Shown here: positions 8,987 through 17,820 of the stretch, piece after piece | How the letters are laid out: each line of letters begins with the position of its first letter | How positions within the stretch are numbered: position 1 is the stretch's first letter | Assembly (NCBI RefSeq): GCF_022809715.1 | Contig: NZ_CP094459.1 | Coordinates: 2,852,001 to 2,916,000, forward strand | Length of the DNA: 64,000 nucleotides | Direction of reading: 5' to 3' | Source of the DNA: Burkholderia pyrrocinia | Lineage (GTDB): Bacteria; Pseudomonadota; Gammaproteobacteria; Burkholderiales; Burkholderiaceae | Notes under the pieces: model-generated | Seen by the model: the letters and a program-made list of their open reading frames with translations, nothing else | What the model was told of the DNA's origin: nothing | Databases searched by the model: none | Position numbers and translations under genes: made by a program

Positions 8987-9949
8987 TCAGAAATAACCTT
9001 GCTTCTTGCGCTGTTCCATCGCGGCTTCGGAGGTCTGGTCGTCCATCCGCGTCGCGCCGCGCTCGGTGATCTCGGTCACCGCCGTCTCGGCGATGATCTT
9101 CTCGACGTCGTCCGCGTCGCTCTCGACCGGGCACGTGCAGCTGATGTCGCCGACCGTGCGGAAGCGCACCTGGGCGACTTCGCTCGTCTCGCCGTCGCGC
9201 ATCGGCGTCAGCGGCGTGACGGGCACGAGCAGGCCGTTGCGGCGCACGATCTCGCGCTGGTGCGCGTAATAGATCGACGGCAGCTCGAGATTCTCGCGCG
9301 CGATGTACTGCCACACGTCGAGCTCGGTCCAGTTCGAGATCGGGAACACGCGCAGGTGCTCGCCTTTATGCAGCCGTGCGTTGAAGAGGCTCCACAGCTC
9401 CGGGCGCTGCGCCTTCGGATCCCACTGGCCGAATTCGTCGCGGAACGAGAAGATGCGCTCCTTCGCCCGCGCCTTCTCTTCGTCGCGGCGCGCGCCGCCG
9501 ATCAGCGCGGTGTAGCCGTGCTGCTCGATCGTCTCGAGCAGCGTGACGGCCTGCGCGGCGTTGCGCGAATCGGTTTCGCGGCGCAGCACGACCGTACCGC
9601 GCTTGATCGAATCCTCGACGTGACCGACCACCAGCTCGGCGCCGAGCTCCTGCGCGCGGCGGTCGCGGAAATCGATCACTTCGTCGTAGTTGTGGCCCGT
9701 GTCGATGTGCACGAGCGGGAACGGCAGCGTCGTCTTGCGGTTCGCGCCGAGGCCGAACGCCTTCAGTGCCAGATGCAGCACGACGACCGAATCCTTGCCG
9801 CCCGAGAACAACAGCGCCGGCTTGCTGCATTCGGCGACCAGTTCGCGCAGGATGTGGATCGACTCGGCTTCGAGCCAGTCGAGGTGGCCCATGCGGCTGT
9901 CGCCGCCGGTGGCCGGGGCAAAGGCGGATTGCTCGAGCGTCGTGCTCAT
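8987..9949 (-). CDS. cysD: Sulfate adenylyltransferase small subunit
   Basis: 320-residue catalytic subunit of ATP sulfurylase (PP-loop superfamily) that makes adenosine 5'-phosphosulfate. The PP-loop SGGKDS is at residues 49-54, and the C-terminal region has CTCPV and the end QRKKQGYF typical of CysD. The ATG at 9949 (MSTTLEQSA) was chosen; 18 further upstream codons are open but not family-like. It lies between cysH and cysN in the operon. Confidence 0.95.
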   Translation of the reverse strand: MSTTLEQSAFAPATGGDSRMGHLDWLEAESIHILRELVAECSKPALLFSGGKDSVVVLHLALKAFGLGANRKTTLPFPLVHIDTGHNYDEVIDFRDRRAQELGAELVVGHVEDSIKRGTVVLRRETDSRNAAQAVTLLETIEQHGYTALIGGARRDEEKARAKERIFSFRDEFGQWDPKAQRPELWSLFNARLHKGEHLRVFPISNWTELDVWQYIARENLELPSIYYAHQREIVRRNGLLVPVTPLTPMRDGETSEVAQVRFRTVGDISCTCPVESDADDVEKIIAETAVTEITERGATRMDDQTSEAAMEQRKKQGYF

Positions 9950-10025
9950 GGTTTCAGTCCTTCTCTTCTGGGTTCGTGTCGCCCGCTGTCGCAGGCGGCG
10001 CAATATTCAGTTTCTTGTCAGGCTT

Positions 10026-10769
10026 TCAGTGCGCGGTGCCTGCTTCGGCACTCGCGGGAATCGGCGTGATCGTGATGTGCAGCCCGCATTCCTTCGTGTC
10101 GCGCGATTCCCACCACCAGCGGCCCGCGCGGCTGTCCTCGCCGGGGCGGATCGCGCGCGTGCAGGGCTCGCAGCCGATGCTCGGGTAGCCGCGCGCATGC
10201 AGCGGGTTGACCGGCACGTCGAACGCGCCAAGGTACGCCCACACATCGGCTTCCGTCCAGTCGGCGAGCGGGTTGTACTTCGCGATCCCGCGCGCTTCGT
10301 CCTGTTCTTCCTCGTGCAGCTCCGCGCGCGTGACCGACTGCTCGCGGCGCTGGCCCGTGACCCACGCGCCGACATCGGCCAGCGCGCGGTTCAGCGGCTC
10401 GACCTTGCGGATGTGGCAGCACGACTTGCGCAGCTCGACACTCTCGTAGAACGCGTTCAGGCCGTGCTCGGCGACGTACTGGTCGACCGCGTCCTGCTGC
10501 GGATGGAACTGCTCGATCTCGTAGCCGTAGCGCTCGCGCACGCGGTCGATCATGCCGAGCGTCTCCGCATGCAGGCGGCCCGTGTTCAGCGAGAAGATGC
10601 CGATCGACACGCCCTTCGACAGGATCGCGTGCGTGAGCAGCATGTCTTCCGCGGCGAGGCTGCTCGCGAACTTCACCTTCTCGTGACGTGCGCCGATCTG
10701 CGCGAGCAGCGCGTCGAGGCGCTCGACCTTCGCGGCGAGTTCCGGCGTCAGCGCGGTAGCGGTACTCAT
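10026..10769 (-). CDS. cysH: Assimilatory APS reductase (phosphoadenylyl/adenylyl-sulfate reductase)
   Basis: 247-residue reductase of the CysH family. Besides the PP-loop-related region (SSLAAEDMLL, about 36-45) and the C-terminal KECGLH active-site motif, it has two cysteine pairs: CCHIRKVEPL and GCEPC. These pairs are the [4Fe-4S] ligands of enzymes that reduce APS rather than PAPS, so APS is the probable substrate. That matches the lack of CysC. The ATG overlaps the stop of the DUF934 gene by 4 bases (ATGA). Confidence 0.94.
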   Translation of the reverse strand: MSTATALTPELAAKVERLDALLAQIGARHEKVKFASSLAAEDMLLTHAILSKGVSIGIFSLNTGRLHAETLGMIDRVRERYGYEIEQFHPQQDAVDQYVAEHGLNAFYESVELRKSCCHIRKVEPLNRALADVGAWVTGQRREQSVTRAELHEEEQDEARGIAKYNPLADWTEADVWAYLGAFDVPVNPLHARGYPSIGCEPCTRAIRPGEDSRAGRWWWESRDTKECGLHITITPIPASAEAGTAH

Positions 10770-11308
10770 GCGCCCACCTTGGCGTCGGCCGCGGCGGCGC
10801 GGCGGCGGAACAGCGGCGCCGGCTCGTCGAACGCGCCCTGATAGCGCTGCGTGAATTCCGTGAACGCATTCAGCGCGTCGTGGATGTCCCGGTCGGCGCG
10901 CACCGCGAATGCGTCGAAGCCGCAACGCGACATGTACAGCAACTGGTCGCGCAGCACGTCGCCGATCGCGCGCAGCTCGCCCGTCCAGCCGTAACGCTCG
11001 CGCAGCAGGCGCGCGATGCTGTAGCCGCGGCCGTCCGCGAAGCGCGGGAAGTCGACGGCAATCAGCGAAATCGCGCCGAAATCGGCCGCGAGATCGGCCG
11101 GCTCGCTGTCCGGCGCGAGCCACACGCCGAGTTCGTCCTTCGTCTTCGCGGCGACGAGCGCCGCGCGCTCGGCCTGCCACAACGCGAACGGCACCAGCAC
11201 CTTGCCGGCCGGCAACGCGTCGACCGCGGGCAGCGCACCGTCTTCCGCCGCGCGCACGACCTGCCATGCATCGTCGATCACTGCGCGGTTCTTGATAATC
11301 GAAGCCAT
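10766..11308 (-). CDS. DUF934 protein of the sulfate-assimilation operon
   Basis: 180-residue DUF934 family protein. The family has no established biochemical role to my knowledge, but commonly lies between the sulfite reductase and cysH, as here. Visible conserved parts are LPAGKVLVPFALW, a central FPRFADGRGYSIARLLRERYGW and LRDQLLYMSRCGFDAF. It is soluble with no signal peptide. The ATG at 11308 has AGGA eight bases upstream and is preferred to a TTG at 11314. Translational coupling to cysH is suggested by the ATGA overlap. A helper role for CysI or CysH is inference from position only. Confidence 0.85.
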   Translation of the reverse strand: MASIIKNRAVIDDAWQVVRAAEDGALPAVDALPAGKVLVPFALWQAERAALVAAKTKDELGVWLAPDSEPADLAADFGAISLIAVDFPRFADGRGYSIARLLRERYGWTGELRAIGDVLRDQLLYMSRCGFDAFAVRADRDIHDALNAFTEFTQRYQGAFDEPAPLFRRRAAAADAKVGA

Positions 11309-11333
11309 CTGCAAATTCCTTGTACCCGGTTGG

Positions 11334-13013
11334 TTACGCGTTCACTGCCTGGCGCGCCGCATACACGCGCTCCTTGAACGGCGCGATGCCGATGCGGTCG
11401 TACGTGTCGACGAAGCGCTCGCCGTCGATGCGTGCTTCGACGAACGTGTCGATCAGCTTCGCGATCACGCCCGGCACTTCTTCCGCCGAGAACGACGGCC
11501 CGATCACGCGGCCGAGGCGCGCGCCGTTGTGGCCCGTGCCCTGCTCGCCGCCGAGCGACACCTGGTACCACTCGGCGCCGTCCTTGTCGACGCCGAGGAT
11601 GCCGATGTTGCCGACGTGGTGATGGCCGCACGAGTTCATGCAACCGGAAATGTTCAGCGACAGGTCGCCGAGGTCGTACACGTAGTCGAGATCGTCGAAA
11701 CGCTGCTGGATCGCCAGCGCGATCGGGATCGACTTCGCGTTCGCGAGCGAGCAGAAATCGCCGCCCGGGCACGCGATGATGTCGGTCAGCAAGCCGATGT
11801 TCGGCGTCGCGAAACCGGCCGCCTTCGCCTTTTCCCACACCGCGAACAGGTCGCGCTTCTTCACGTTCGCGAGGATCAGGTTCTGCTCGTGCGACACGCG
11901 CAGTTCGCCGAACGAGTATGCGTCGGCCCAGTCGGCGACCAGCTCCATCTGCTGGTCGGTCGCGTCGCCCGGCGCCACGCGGTGATCCTTCAGCGACAGC
12001 GTGACGGCCGCGTAGCCGGACACCTTGTGCGGCGCGACGTTGCGCTCGACCCAGCGCGCGAACGCCTTGTTCTCGAGCAGGTGCTGTTCGAACGATGCGT
12101 CGGTGTCGGCCAGCTTCTCGTAGACGGGCGGCTTGAAATACTGCGACACGCGGTCGACTTCCGCCTGCGTGAGCGTCGACGGGCCGTCCTTCAGGTGCTG
12201 CCACTCTTCCTCGACCTGCTGCGCGAACTTCGCGGGCGACAGCGCCTTCACGAGAATCTTGATGCGCGCCTTGTACAGGTTGTCGCGGCGGCCGAAGCGG
12301 TTATACACGCGCAGCACGGCTTCGCAGTAGGTGAGCAGGTGCTGCCACGGCAGGTCTTCCTTGATCACCGCGCCGATGATCGGCGTACGGCCGAGGCCGC
12401 CGCCCGCGAGGATGCTCGCGACCACCTCGCCCTGCGCGTTCTTCTTCAGGTACACGCCGAGATCGTGGATCTGCACGGCCGCGCGGTCGTGCTTCGAACC
12501 CGACACCGCGATCTTGAACTTGCGCGGCAGCCACGCGAATTCGGGATGGAACGTCGACCACTGGCGCAGGATTTCCGACCACGGACGCGGATCGATCTCC
12601 TCGTCCTGCGCGACGCCCGCGAACTGGTCCGCCGTGATGTTGCGGATGCAGTTGCCCGAGGTCTGGATGCCGTGCATCTGCACCGACGCGAGCTTCGCGA
12701 GGATCTCGGGCGTGTCTTCGAGCTGGATCCAGTTGAACTGGATGTTCGAGCGGGTCGAGAAGTGGCCGTAGCCGCGATCGTGTTCGCGGGCGATGCGCGC
12801 CAGCATCCGGAGCTGGTCGCTGCGCAGGTTGCCGTATGGAATCGCGATGCGGTGCATGTATGCGTGGCGCTGCATGTACAGGCCGTTCTGCAGACGCAGC
12901 GGACGGAATTCGTCTTCGCTCAACTCGCCCGACAAGCGGCGGCGCACCTGATCGCGGTACTGCGCGACACGCTCGTCAACGATCGTCTGGTCGTATTGGT
13001 CGTACTGATACAT
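11334..13013 (-). CDS. cysI: Sulfite reductase hemoprotein subunit (nitrite/sulfite reductase family)
   Basis: 559-residue siroheme/[4Fe-4S] enzyme reducing sulfite to sulfide by six electrons. The cofactor cysteines are in CPGGDFCSLANAKSIP and NISGCMNSCGHHHVGNIG in the C-terminal third, and TSGNCIRNI lies in the first half-repeat. The start MYQYDQYDQ at 13013 is family-like; the upstream open frame is the regulatory region. First gene of the cysI-DUF934-cysH-cysD-cysN-cobA set. The electron donor (CysJ or ferredoxin) is not in the window. Confidence 0.95.
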   Translation of the reverse strand: MYQYDQYDQTIVDERVAQYRDQVRRRLSGELSEDEFRPLRLQNGLYMQRHAYMHRIAIPYGNLRSDQLRMLARIAREHDRGYGHFSTRSNIQFNWIQLEDTPEILAKLASVQMHGIQTSGNCIRNITADQFAGVAQDEEIDPRPWSEILRQWSTFHPEFAWLPRKFKIAVSGSKHDRAAVQIHDLGVYLKKNAQGEVVASILAGGGLGRTPIIGAVIKEDLPWQHLLTYCEAVLRVYNRFGRRDNLYKARIKILVKALSPAKFAQQVEEEWQHLKDGPSTLTQAEVDRVSQYFKPPVYEKLADTDASFEQHLLENKAFARWVERNVAPHKVSGYAAVTLSLKDHRVAPGDATDQQMELVADWADAYSFGELRVSHEQNLILANVKKRDLFAVWEKAKAAGFATPNIGLLTDIIACPGGDFCSLANAKSIPIALAIQQRFDDLDYVYDLGDLSLNISGCMNSCGHHHVGNIGILGVDKDGAEWYQVSLGGEQGTGHNGARLGRVIGPSFSAEEVPGVIAKLIDTFVEARIDGERFVDTYDRIGIAPFKERVYAARQAVNA

Positions 13014-13232
13014 TCGGGGACCCCAGGGGTTTTCGTGGTGACCGCGCGACGTCCTAGCCACGTCGCGCCCGAATCTCCGTTCCACCGTCACTGCCACCGG
13101 CCATCCGCTGCCCGGTGGATTGCTAATGACGAAAACAGATATCCATATTTGAAAAACTCCGGTGAATCGTAATAAACTCGCCTTATATTTCAAACGACTA
13201 AAAAATTCTGTTGATATGCGGAAGGGTTATAA
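13014..13232. promoter_or_regulatory. Divergent cysI / cysB-type regulator control region
   Basis: About 220 bases between divergent starts. The part at about 13125-13232 is strikingly AT-rich for this genome (runs such as ATATCCATATTTGAAAAAC and CTTATATTTC), as expected for promoters and a LysR-type operator. I cannot fix individual -35/-10 hexamers with confidence. Control of cysI by the adjacent CysB-type protein is inferred from the family and the arrangement. Confidence 0.55.
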
Positions 13233-14174
13233 ATGAACCTGCACCAATTTCGCTTCGTGCGCGAGGCCGTCCGGCAGAATTTCAACCTCACCGAGGCCGC
13301 CAAGGCGCTCTACACGTCGCAGCCGGGGGTGTCGAAGGCGATCATCGAGCTCGAGGACGAGCTCGGCGTGGAGATCTTCACGCGGCACGGCAAGCGCGTG
13401 CGCTCGCTCACCGAGCCGGGCAGGATCATCCTCGCGTCGGTCGAGCGGATCCTGCAGGAGGTTGAAAGCCTAAAAAGGGTCGGGAAGGATTACGCCGCGC
13501 AGGACCAGGGCAACCTGACCATTGCGGCCACCCACACGCAGGCCCGCTACTCGCTGCCGGCCGCGATCGCCGAATTCAAGAAGCGCTTCCCGAAGGTGCA
13601 CCTGTCGATCCTGCAGGGCAGCCCGACGCAGGTGGCCGAGATGGTGATCCACGACCAGGCCGATCTCGCGATCGCGACCGAGGCAATCTCCGACTACAAG
13701 GAACTCGTGTCGCTGCCCTGCTTCCAGTGGCACCACGCGGCCGTCGTGCCGGCCGATCACCCGCTGCTCGAACGCAAGCCGCCGTCGCTCGACGATCTCG
13801 CGCAATATCCGCTGATCACGTACGACGACGCGTTCGCCGGCCGCAAGAAGATCAACCAGGCGTTCGCGCTGCGCGGGCTGTCGCCGGACATCGTGCTCGA
13901 GGCGATCGACGCCGACGTGATCAAGACCTACGTCGAGCTCGGCCTCGGCGTCGGGATCATGGCCGACATCGCGTTCAACCCCGAGCGCGATCGCAACCTG
14001 CGCCTGATCCCGGTCGGCCACCTGTTCGGCAGCAACGTGACGCGCGTCGCGCTCAAGCAGGGTGCCTACCTGCGCAGCTATGTGTATACGCTCGTCGAAC
14101 TGCTGTCGCCGACGCTGAACCGCAAGCTGATCGAGCAGGCGCTCAAGGGCGAATCCGAATCGTACGAACTGTAA
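13233..14174 (+). CDS. cysB: CysB-type LysR transcriptional regulator
   Basis: 313-residue LysR-family activator with an N-terminal winged HTH (about 19-40, FNLTEAAKALYTSQPGVSKA) and a periplasmic-binding-protein-like effector domain (about 90-300). The start MNLHQFRFVREAVRQNFNLTEAA is characteristic of CysB/Cbl proteins, which sense acetylserine or sulfate/APS. It is divergent from cysI, the expected position for the sulfate-assimilation regulator. CysB versus the paralogue Cbl/SsuR cannot be separated by eye. Confidence 0.88.
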   Translation: MNLHQFRFVREAVRQNFNLTEAAKALYTSQPGVSKAIIELEDELGVEIFTRHGKRVRSLTEPGRIILASVERILQEVESLKRVGKDYAAQDQGNLTIAATHTQARYSLPAAIAEFKKRFPKVHLSILQGSPTQVAEMVIHDQADLAIATEAISDYKELVSLPCFQWHHAAVVPADHPLLERKPPSLDDLAQYPLITYDDAFAGRKKINQAFALRGLSPDIVLEAIDADVIKTYVELGLGVGIMADIAFNPERDRNLRLIPVGHLFGSNVTRVALKQGAYLRSYVYTLVELLSPTLNRKLIEQALKGESESYEL

Positions 14175-14273
14175 GCGCCCTCGGACCTGTCGCTTCGCGC
14201 CAAGCCTCCCCAAAGGGGTCAAGAAAACCTGGGGCGGCCCGGCGTTTTCCTGAAATCGGCGTGTATAAATACA

Positions 14274-14297
14274 GGGGTGCATATCGCGCCCCTTTTT
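14274..14297 (+). terminator. Probable intrinsic terminator after cysB
   Basis: Stem GGGGTGC / GCGCCCC (one G-U pair) with loop ATATC, followed by TTTTT. It lies about 100 bases after cysB and only 22 bases before the next start, so it could also be a 5'-leader element of the binding-protein gene; a TATAAAT sequence sits just before it at 14264. Confidence 0.6.
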
Positions 14298-14319
14298 GCT
14301 GCCCGACGGAGATTCCCGC

Positions 14320-15477
14320 ATGACGCTTTCCGCCCTGCTGCGCCGCGCCGCCGGCGCCGCCCTCATGCTGGCCTGCGCGGCCGCGCAGGCCGACCTGAAG
14401 GTCGGCGTCGACCTGTCGTCGACCGGCCCTGCCGCCGCGATCGGCATCACGAGCAAGAACGCGATCCTGATGTGGCCGAAGACGATCGCCGGGCAGCCGG
14501 TGCAGGTAACGGTGCTCGACGACGCGTCCGACCCGGGCACCGCGGTGCGCAACATCCGCAAGCTGGTCGACGAGGATCACGTCGACGTGGTGGTCGGGCC
14601 GAACATCACGCCGGCCGCACTCGCGGCGCTCGACGCGGTGGCCGCCGGGCAGACGCCGATGGTCACGCTGGTCGGCTCCGGCGCGATCGTCGAGCCGCAG
14701 GAAGGCGCGCGGACCTGGGCGTTCAAGATGGCGCAGAGCGACCGCGCGATGGCCGACGTGATGACACGCGCCATGTCGAACCGCGGCGTGAAGACGGTCG
14801 GCTTCATCGGCTTCGCGGACAGCTACGGCGACAGCTGGCTGAACGAGTTCACGCGCTTCGCCGACCTGCGCAAGATCCGCGTCGTCGCGACCGAGCGCTT
14901 CAACCGCACCGATGCGAGCGTCACGGGCCAGGCGCTGAAGCTGATCGCGGCGAAACCCGATGCGATCCTGATCGCGGGCTCGGGCACGCCGGCCGTGCTG
15001 CCGCAGCGCACGCTGATCGAGCGCGGCTACAAGGGCGCGATCTATCAGACCCACGGGATCGCGACGCCGGAATTCATCAAGCTCGGCGGCAAGGACGTCG
15101 ACGGGACGCTGTTCCCGACCCAGCCGGTCGTCGTCGCGCGCACGCTGCCGGCCGACCATCCGGCGCGCAAGGCCGCGCTCGCGTTCGTCGACGCGTACGA
15201 GGCGAAGTACGGCGCAGGCACGGTCACGCAGTTCGCGGGCGACGCGGCTGGCGTCTACCCGCGCCTCGCCGACGCGGTCGGCCGCGCACTGAAGAGCGCG
15301 CAGCCCGGCACGCCGGCGTTCCGCGCGGCGCTGCGCCGCGAACTCGAACGCGCGCATGAGCTCATCGTGCCGAACGGGGTCGTCAACACCAGCGACAAGG
15401 ATCATGTCGGGCTCGACCAGCGCGCGAGCGTGATGGGGATCATCAAACATGGCCAGTTCGTGTACCTGAGCCAGTAG
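14320..15477 (+). CDS. ABC transporter substrate-binding protein, branched-chain amino acid type
   Basis: 385-residue periplasmic binding protein of the Leu/Ile/Val (type I fold) family. Signal peptide at about 1-23 (RRAAGAALMLACAAAQA), then KVGVDLSSTGPAAAIG, the binding-site region VDVVVGPNITPAA, and the second lobe with VGFIGFADSYGDSW. ATG at 14320 has GGAG nine bases upstream. No permease or ATPase genes lie beside it, so it is an orphan SBP whose transporter and ligand are unknown. Such orphans often bind aromatic acids or amino acids. Confidence 0.88.
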   Translation: MTLSALLRRAAGAALMLACAAAQADLKVGVDLSSTGPAAAIGITSKNAILMWPKTIAGQPVQVTVLDDASDPGTAVRNIRKLVDEDHVDVVVGPNITPAALAALDAVAAGQTPMVTLVGSGAIVEPQEGARTWAFKMAQSDRAMADVMTRAMSNRGVKTVGFIGFADSYGDSWLNEFTRFADLRKIRVVATERFNRTDASVTGQALKLIAAKPDAILIAGSGTPAVLPQRTLIERGYKGAIYQTHGIATPEFIKLGGKDVDGTLFPTQPVVVARTLPADHPARKAALAFVDAYEAKYGAGTVTQFAGDAAGVYPRLADAVGRALKSAQPGTPAFRAALRRELERAHELIVPNGVVNTSDKDHVGLDQRASVMGIIKHGQFVYLSQ

Positions 15478-15571
15478 TACTCGGCCGGTCGCCGGGCTGC
15501 TTGCCCGGTGCCCGGTTTTCCGCCATAATTCGCGTTTCGCCGCGCACAATCGCATGCGCGGCCAGGAACAA

Positions 15572-15656
15572 GCCCAGGTGGTGAAATTGGTAGACGCAGG
15601 GGACTCAAAATCCCCCGCCGCAAGGCGTGCCGGTTCGATTCCGGCCCTGGGCACCA
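15572..15656 (+). tRNA. tRNA-Leu (anticodon CAA)
   Basis: Acceptor stem GCCCAGG pairs with CCTGGGC near the 3' end, followed by A and an encoded CCA. Anticodon stem GGGGA / TCCCC encloses loop CTCAAAA with anticodon CAA, reading UUG. There is a long variable arm as in tRNA-Leu, and the T-loop GGTTCGATTCC is present. Length is 85 nt including CCA. The gene is followed by a strong terminator. Confidence 0.96.
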
Positions 15657-15688
15657 GCATTTCGCAGCGTCATGCGCTGCACCTGTCG

Positions 15689-15723
15689 AAACCCGCGCAA
15701 GCTCACAGCTTCGCGGGTTTTTT
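15689..15723 (+). terminator. Intrinsic terminator after tRNA-Leu
   Basis: Long stem AAACCCGCG / CGCGGGTTT continued by inner AAGCT / AGCTT (one bulged C, loop CAC), followed by TTT and then GTTTTT. It lies 32 bases downstream of the tRNA 3' end. Confidence 0.92.
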
Positions 15724-15808
15724 GTTTTTCGCCGCGCGCAACCTGCACCGCAACGCGTGACCTCGCCCGGCAGTCCAAGCATCAGGGAATGCAGCACGGA
15801 GGCCGGCC

Positions 15809-15976
15809 ATGTGCACGCGCGCCATTTCAAGCCCGATTTGCCGCGGCGTGCTCGCCGCGGTTCTGTCGCTCATGCTGGGCGGATGCGACGTGTTGAGCGC
15901 GCCGCCCGTGCCCGACTGGCCGGGACCGCATGCGCCCTATCCGTTCCCGGACAACATCCCTCATCGCACCGAATGA
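15809..15976 (+). CDS. Small predicted lipoprotein, 55 aa
   Basis: A short gene: ATG at 15809 preceded by GGAGG at 7-8 bases, an excellent ribosome binding site, and ending at TGA 15976. The product has a basic N-terminus, a hydrophobic stretch (GVLAAVLSLMLGG, about 13-25) and a lipobox L-G-G-C with Cys at about residue 26, then a Pro-rich tail of about 30 residues with aromatic residues (Trp, Tyr, Phe). It would be lipidated by Lgt and processed by LspA. I do not recognise a family. Clear SD plus lipobox make it likely to be real. Confidence 0.72.
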   Translation: MCTRAISSPICRGVLAAVLSLMLGGCDVLSAPPVPDWPGPHAPYPFPDNIPHRTE

Positions 15977-16015
15977 CCCGACGGCCGCCCGGCCGCCTTT
16001 CGTCGCCGCGCAACC

Positions 16016-16918
16016 TCAGGCCATCAGCTCGCGGACGAAGTCGAGAAACACCCGCACCTTCGCGGAGACGAGGTTCGACGCGTGGTGATACGCATAAAGC
16101 GGGAACGTCTCGTCCGCCCATTCCGGCAGCAGCAGGACCAGCCGCCCGTCGGCGAGGATGTCCCGCGCGTAGAGTTCCAGCAGCTGCGCGACGCCCGCGC
16201 CGCCGAGGCAGGCGCCGAGCAGCGCGCCCGTGTCGTTGACCATCAGCCGGCCGCCCGCATCGAACGGCACCACCTCGTTGCCGCGATGGAAGACCCATTC
16301 GAACGGCCGCCCCGTTACCGGATCGCGGATCAGCACGCACCGGTGACCGTCGGCGAGATCCCGAGGGTGCCGCGGTTCGCCATGATGCGCGACGTACGCG
16401 GCCGACGCGCAGGTGAGCACGCGCGTCTCGAGCAGCAGCCGCGCGCGGTATGACGACGGCTCCGGAATGCCGAAGCGCACCGCCACGTCGAAGCCGTCGG
16501 CGACGAGATCGCCCATCCGGTCGCGCACGCTGATCTCGACGGACAGTTCAGGGAAGCGGTCGAGGAATTCCGCTATCCGCGGCGCCAGCACATAGTGGCC
16601 GAACGTACCGTCCACGTTGACCCGCAGCCGCCCCCTGACGCGCGCCCTGGAACGGCCGGCGTCGACCGCCGCCTCCTCGATGCCGGCCAGCAGCGGCGCG
16701 ACCGCCTCGTAAAAGCGCCGCCCTTCGTCGGTCAGCGTGATCGCGCGCGCCGTCCGGTTGAAGATCCGGATGCCGACGCGTTCTTCCAGCCGCGCGACGG
16801 CGCGGCTCACGGCCGGTTGCGTCAGCCCCATCGCCTCGCCCGCGCGCGCGAAGGTGCCGGCCTCGATCACCGCCGAGAGCACACCGATACCGCTCAGGAG
16901 CCTGCTGTCGAATGCCAT
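16016..16918 (-). CDS. LysR family transcriptional regulator
   Basis: 300-residue LysR-type regulator. Winged HTH at about residues 20-45 (TFARAGEAMGLTQPAVSRAVARLEERVG), then an effector-binding domain to the C-terminus. It is divergent from an SDR gene with 117 AT-rich bases between, the usual arrangement for a LysR protein controlling its neighbour. The CrgA/AaeR-like subgroup is suggested by the sequence (RIFNRTARAITLTDEGRRFYE). Effector unknown. Confidence 0.9.
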   Translation of the reverse strand: MAFDSRLLSGIGVLSAVIEAGTFARAGEAMGLTQPAVSRAVARLEERVGIRIFNRTARAITLTDEGRRFYEAVAPLLAGIEEAAVDAGRSRARVRGRLRVNVDGTFGHYVLAPRIAEFLDRFPELSVEISVRDRMGDLVADGFDVAVRFGIPEPSSYRARLLLETRVLTCASAAYVAHHGEPRHPRDLADGHRCVLIRDPVTGRPFEWVFHRGNEVVPFDAGGRLMVNDTGALLGACLGGAGVAQLLELYARDILADGRLVLLLPEWADETFPLYAYHHASNLVSAKVRVFLDFVRELMA

Positions 16919-17035
16919 GAGACATACTTTTAGTCATTCTTGATCTGATCATTATTCATTATTTTTATTGATCGAGGAAGCCTACATTAGTCCTGTCGCC
17001 GGCTCGTACGGCACTCACGAACCAAGGAGCAGGAC
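16919..17035. promoter_or_regulatory. Divergent LysR / SDR promoter region
   Basis: 117 bases with an unusually AT-rich core at about 16935-16990, including ATTATTCATTATTTTTATTG flanked by TGATC elements (TTGATCTGATCATTATT and TTGATCGAGG). TGATCTGATCA is partly palindromic. A LysR operator here is inferred from the arrangement. The SDR start has AAGGAG at about 17023. Confidence 0.45.
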
Positions 17036-17773
17036 ATGAGCACATCGGAAAAGGTCGCCCTCGTCACGGGTTCATCGCGCGGCATCGGCGCGGAAATCGC
17101 CCGCCGTCTCGCCCGGGACGGTTTCAGGGTCGTCGTGAACTATGCCGGCAGCGCCGGCCCCGCGCAGGAAGTGGTCGACGCGATCGTCGCCGACGGCGGC
17201 GAAGCCGTCGCGGTGCAGGCGGACGTCGCCGACCCGGCGGCGACCGCCGCGCTGTTCGACACGGCCGAGCGCGCGTTCGGCCGCGTCGACGTGGTCGTCA
17301 ACAGCGCGGGCGTGATGAAGCTCGCCGCGATCGCCGACGTCGACGACGCAGACTTCGACCAGATCGTCGCGATCAACCTGAAGGGCGCGTTCAACGTCAG
17401 CCGCGAGGCGGCGAAGCGCCTGCGCGACGGCGGCCGCATCGTCAACCTGTCGTCGAGCGTGATCGGCATGCGCTTGCCGACCTATGGCGTGTACATCGCG
17501 ACCAAGGCGGCCGTCGAGGGCCTGACGCAGGTTCTCGCCCAGGAGATGCGCGGCCGCGGTATCAGCGTGAACGCAGTCGCGCCGGGACCGGTCGCGACCG
17601 AGCTGTTCCTGCAGGGCAAGAGCCCCGAACTCGTCGACCGGATGGCGAAGATGAACCCGCTGGAGCGGCTCGGCCAGCCCGCGGACATCGCCGGCGTCGT
17701 CGCGTTCCTCGCCGGCCCCGACGGCGCGTGGGTCAACGGCCAGGTCCTGCGTGCCAACGGCGGCATGTGCTGA
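17036..17773 (+). CDS. Short-chain dehydrogenase/reductase
   Basis: 245-residue classical SDR. Cofactor-binding TGSSRGIG at 11-18, NSAG near 90, catalytic Ser in NLSSSVIG and YxxxK in YIATK at about 155. It ends WVNGQVLRANGGMC, as in FabG-like oxidoreductases. The Arg after TGSS and the N at the end of strand 2 (VVNYAG) suggest NADP(H). Substrate unknown. It is divergent from the LysR gene and upstream of a second SDR (47 bases). Confidence 0.9.
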   Translation: MSTSEKVALVTGSSRGIGAEIARRLARDGFRVVVNYAGSAGPAQEVVDAIVADGGEAVAVQADVADPAATAALFDTAERAFGRVDVVVNSAGVMKLAAIADVDDADFDQIVAINLKGAFNVSREAAKRLRDGGRIVNLSSSVIGMRLPTYGVYIATKAAVEGLTQVLAQEMRGRGISVNAVAPGPVATELFLQGKSPELVDRMAKMNPLERLGQPADIAGVVAFLAGPDGAWVNGQVLRANGGMC

Positions 17774-17820
17774 CGCACCGCACGCCGCGCCCGCTCCGTC
17801 ACACTTGCAGGAGATCGATC

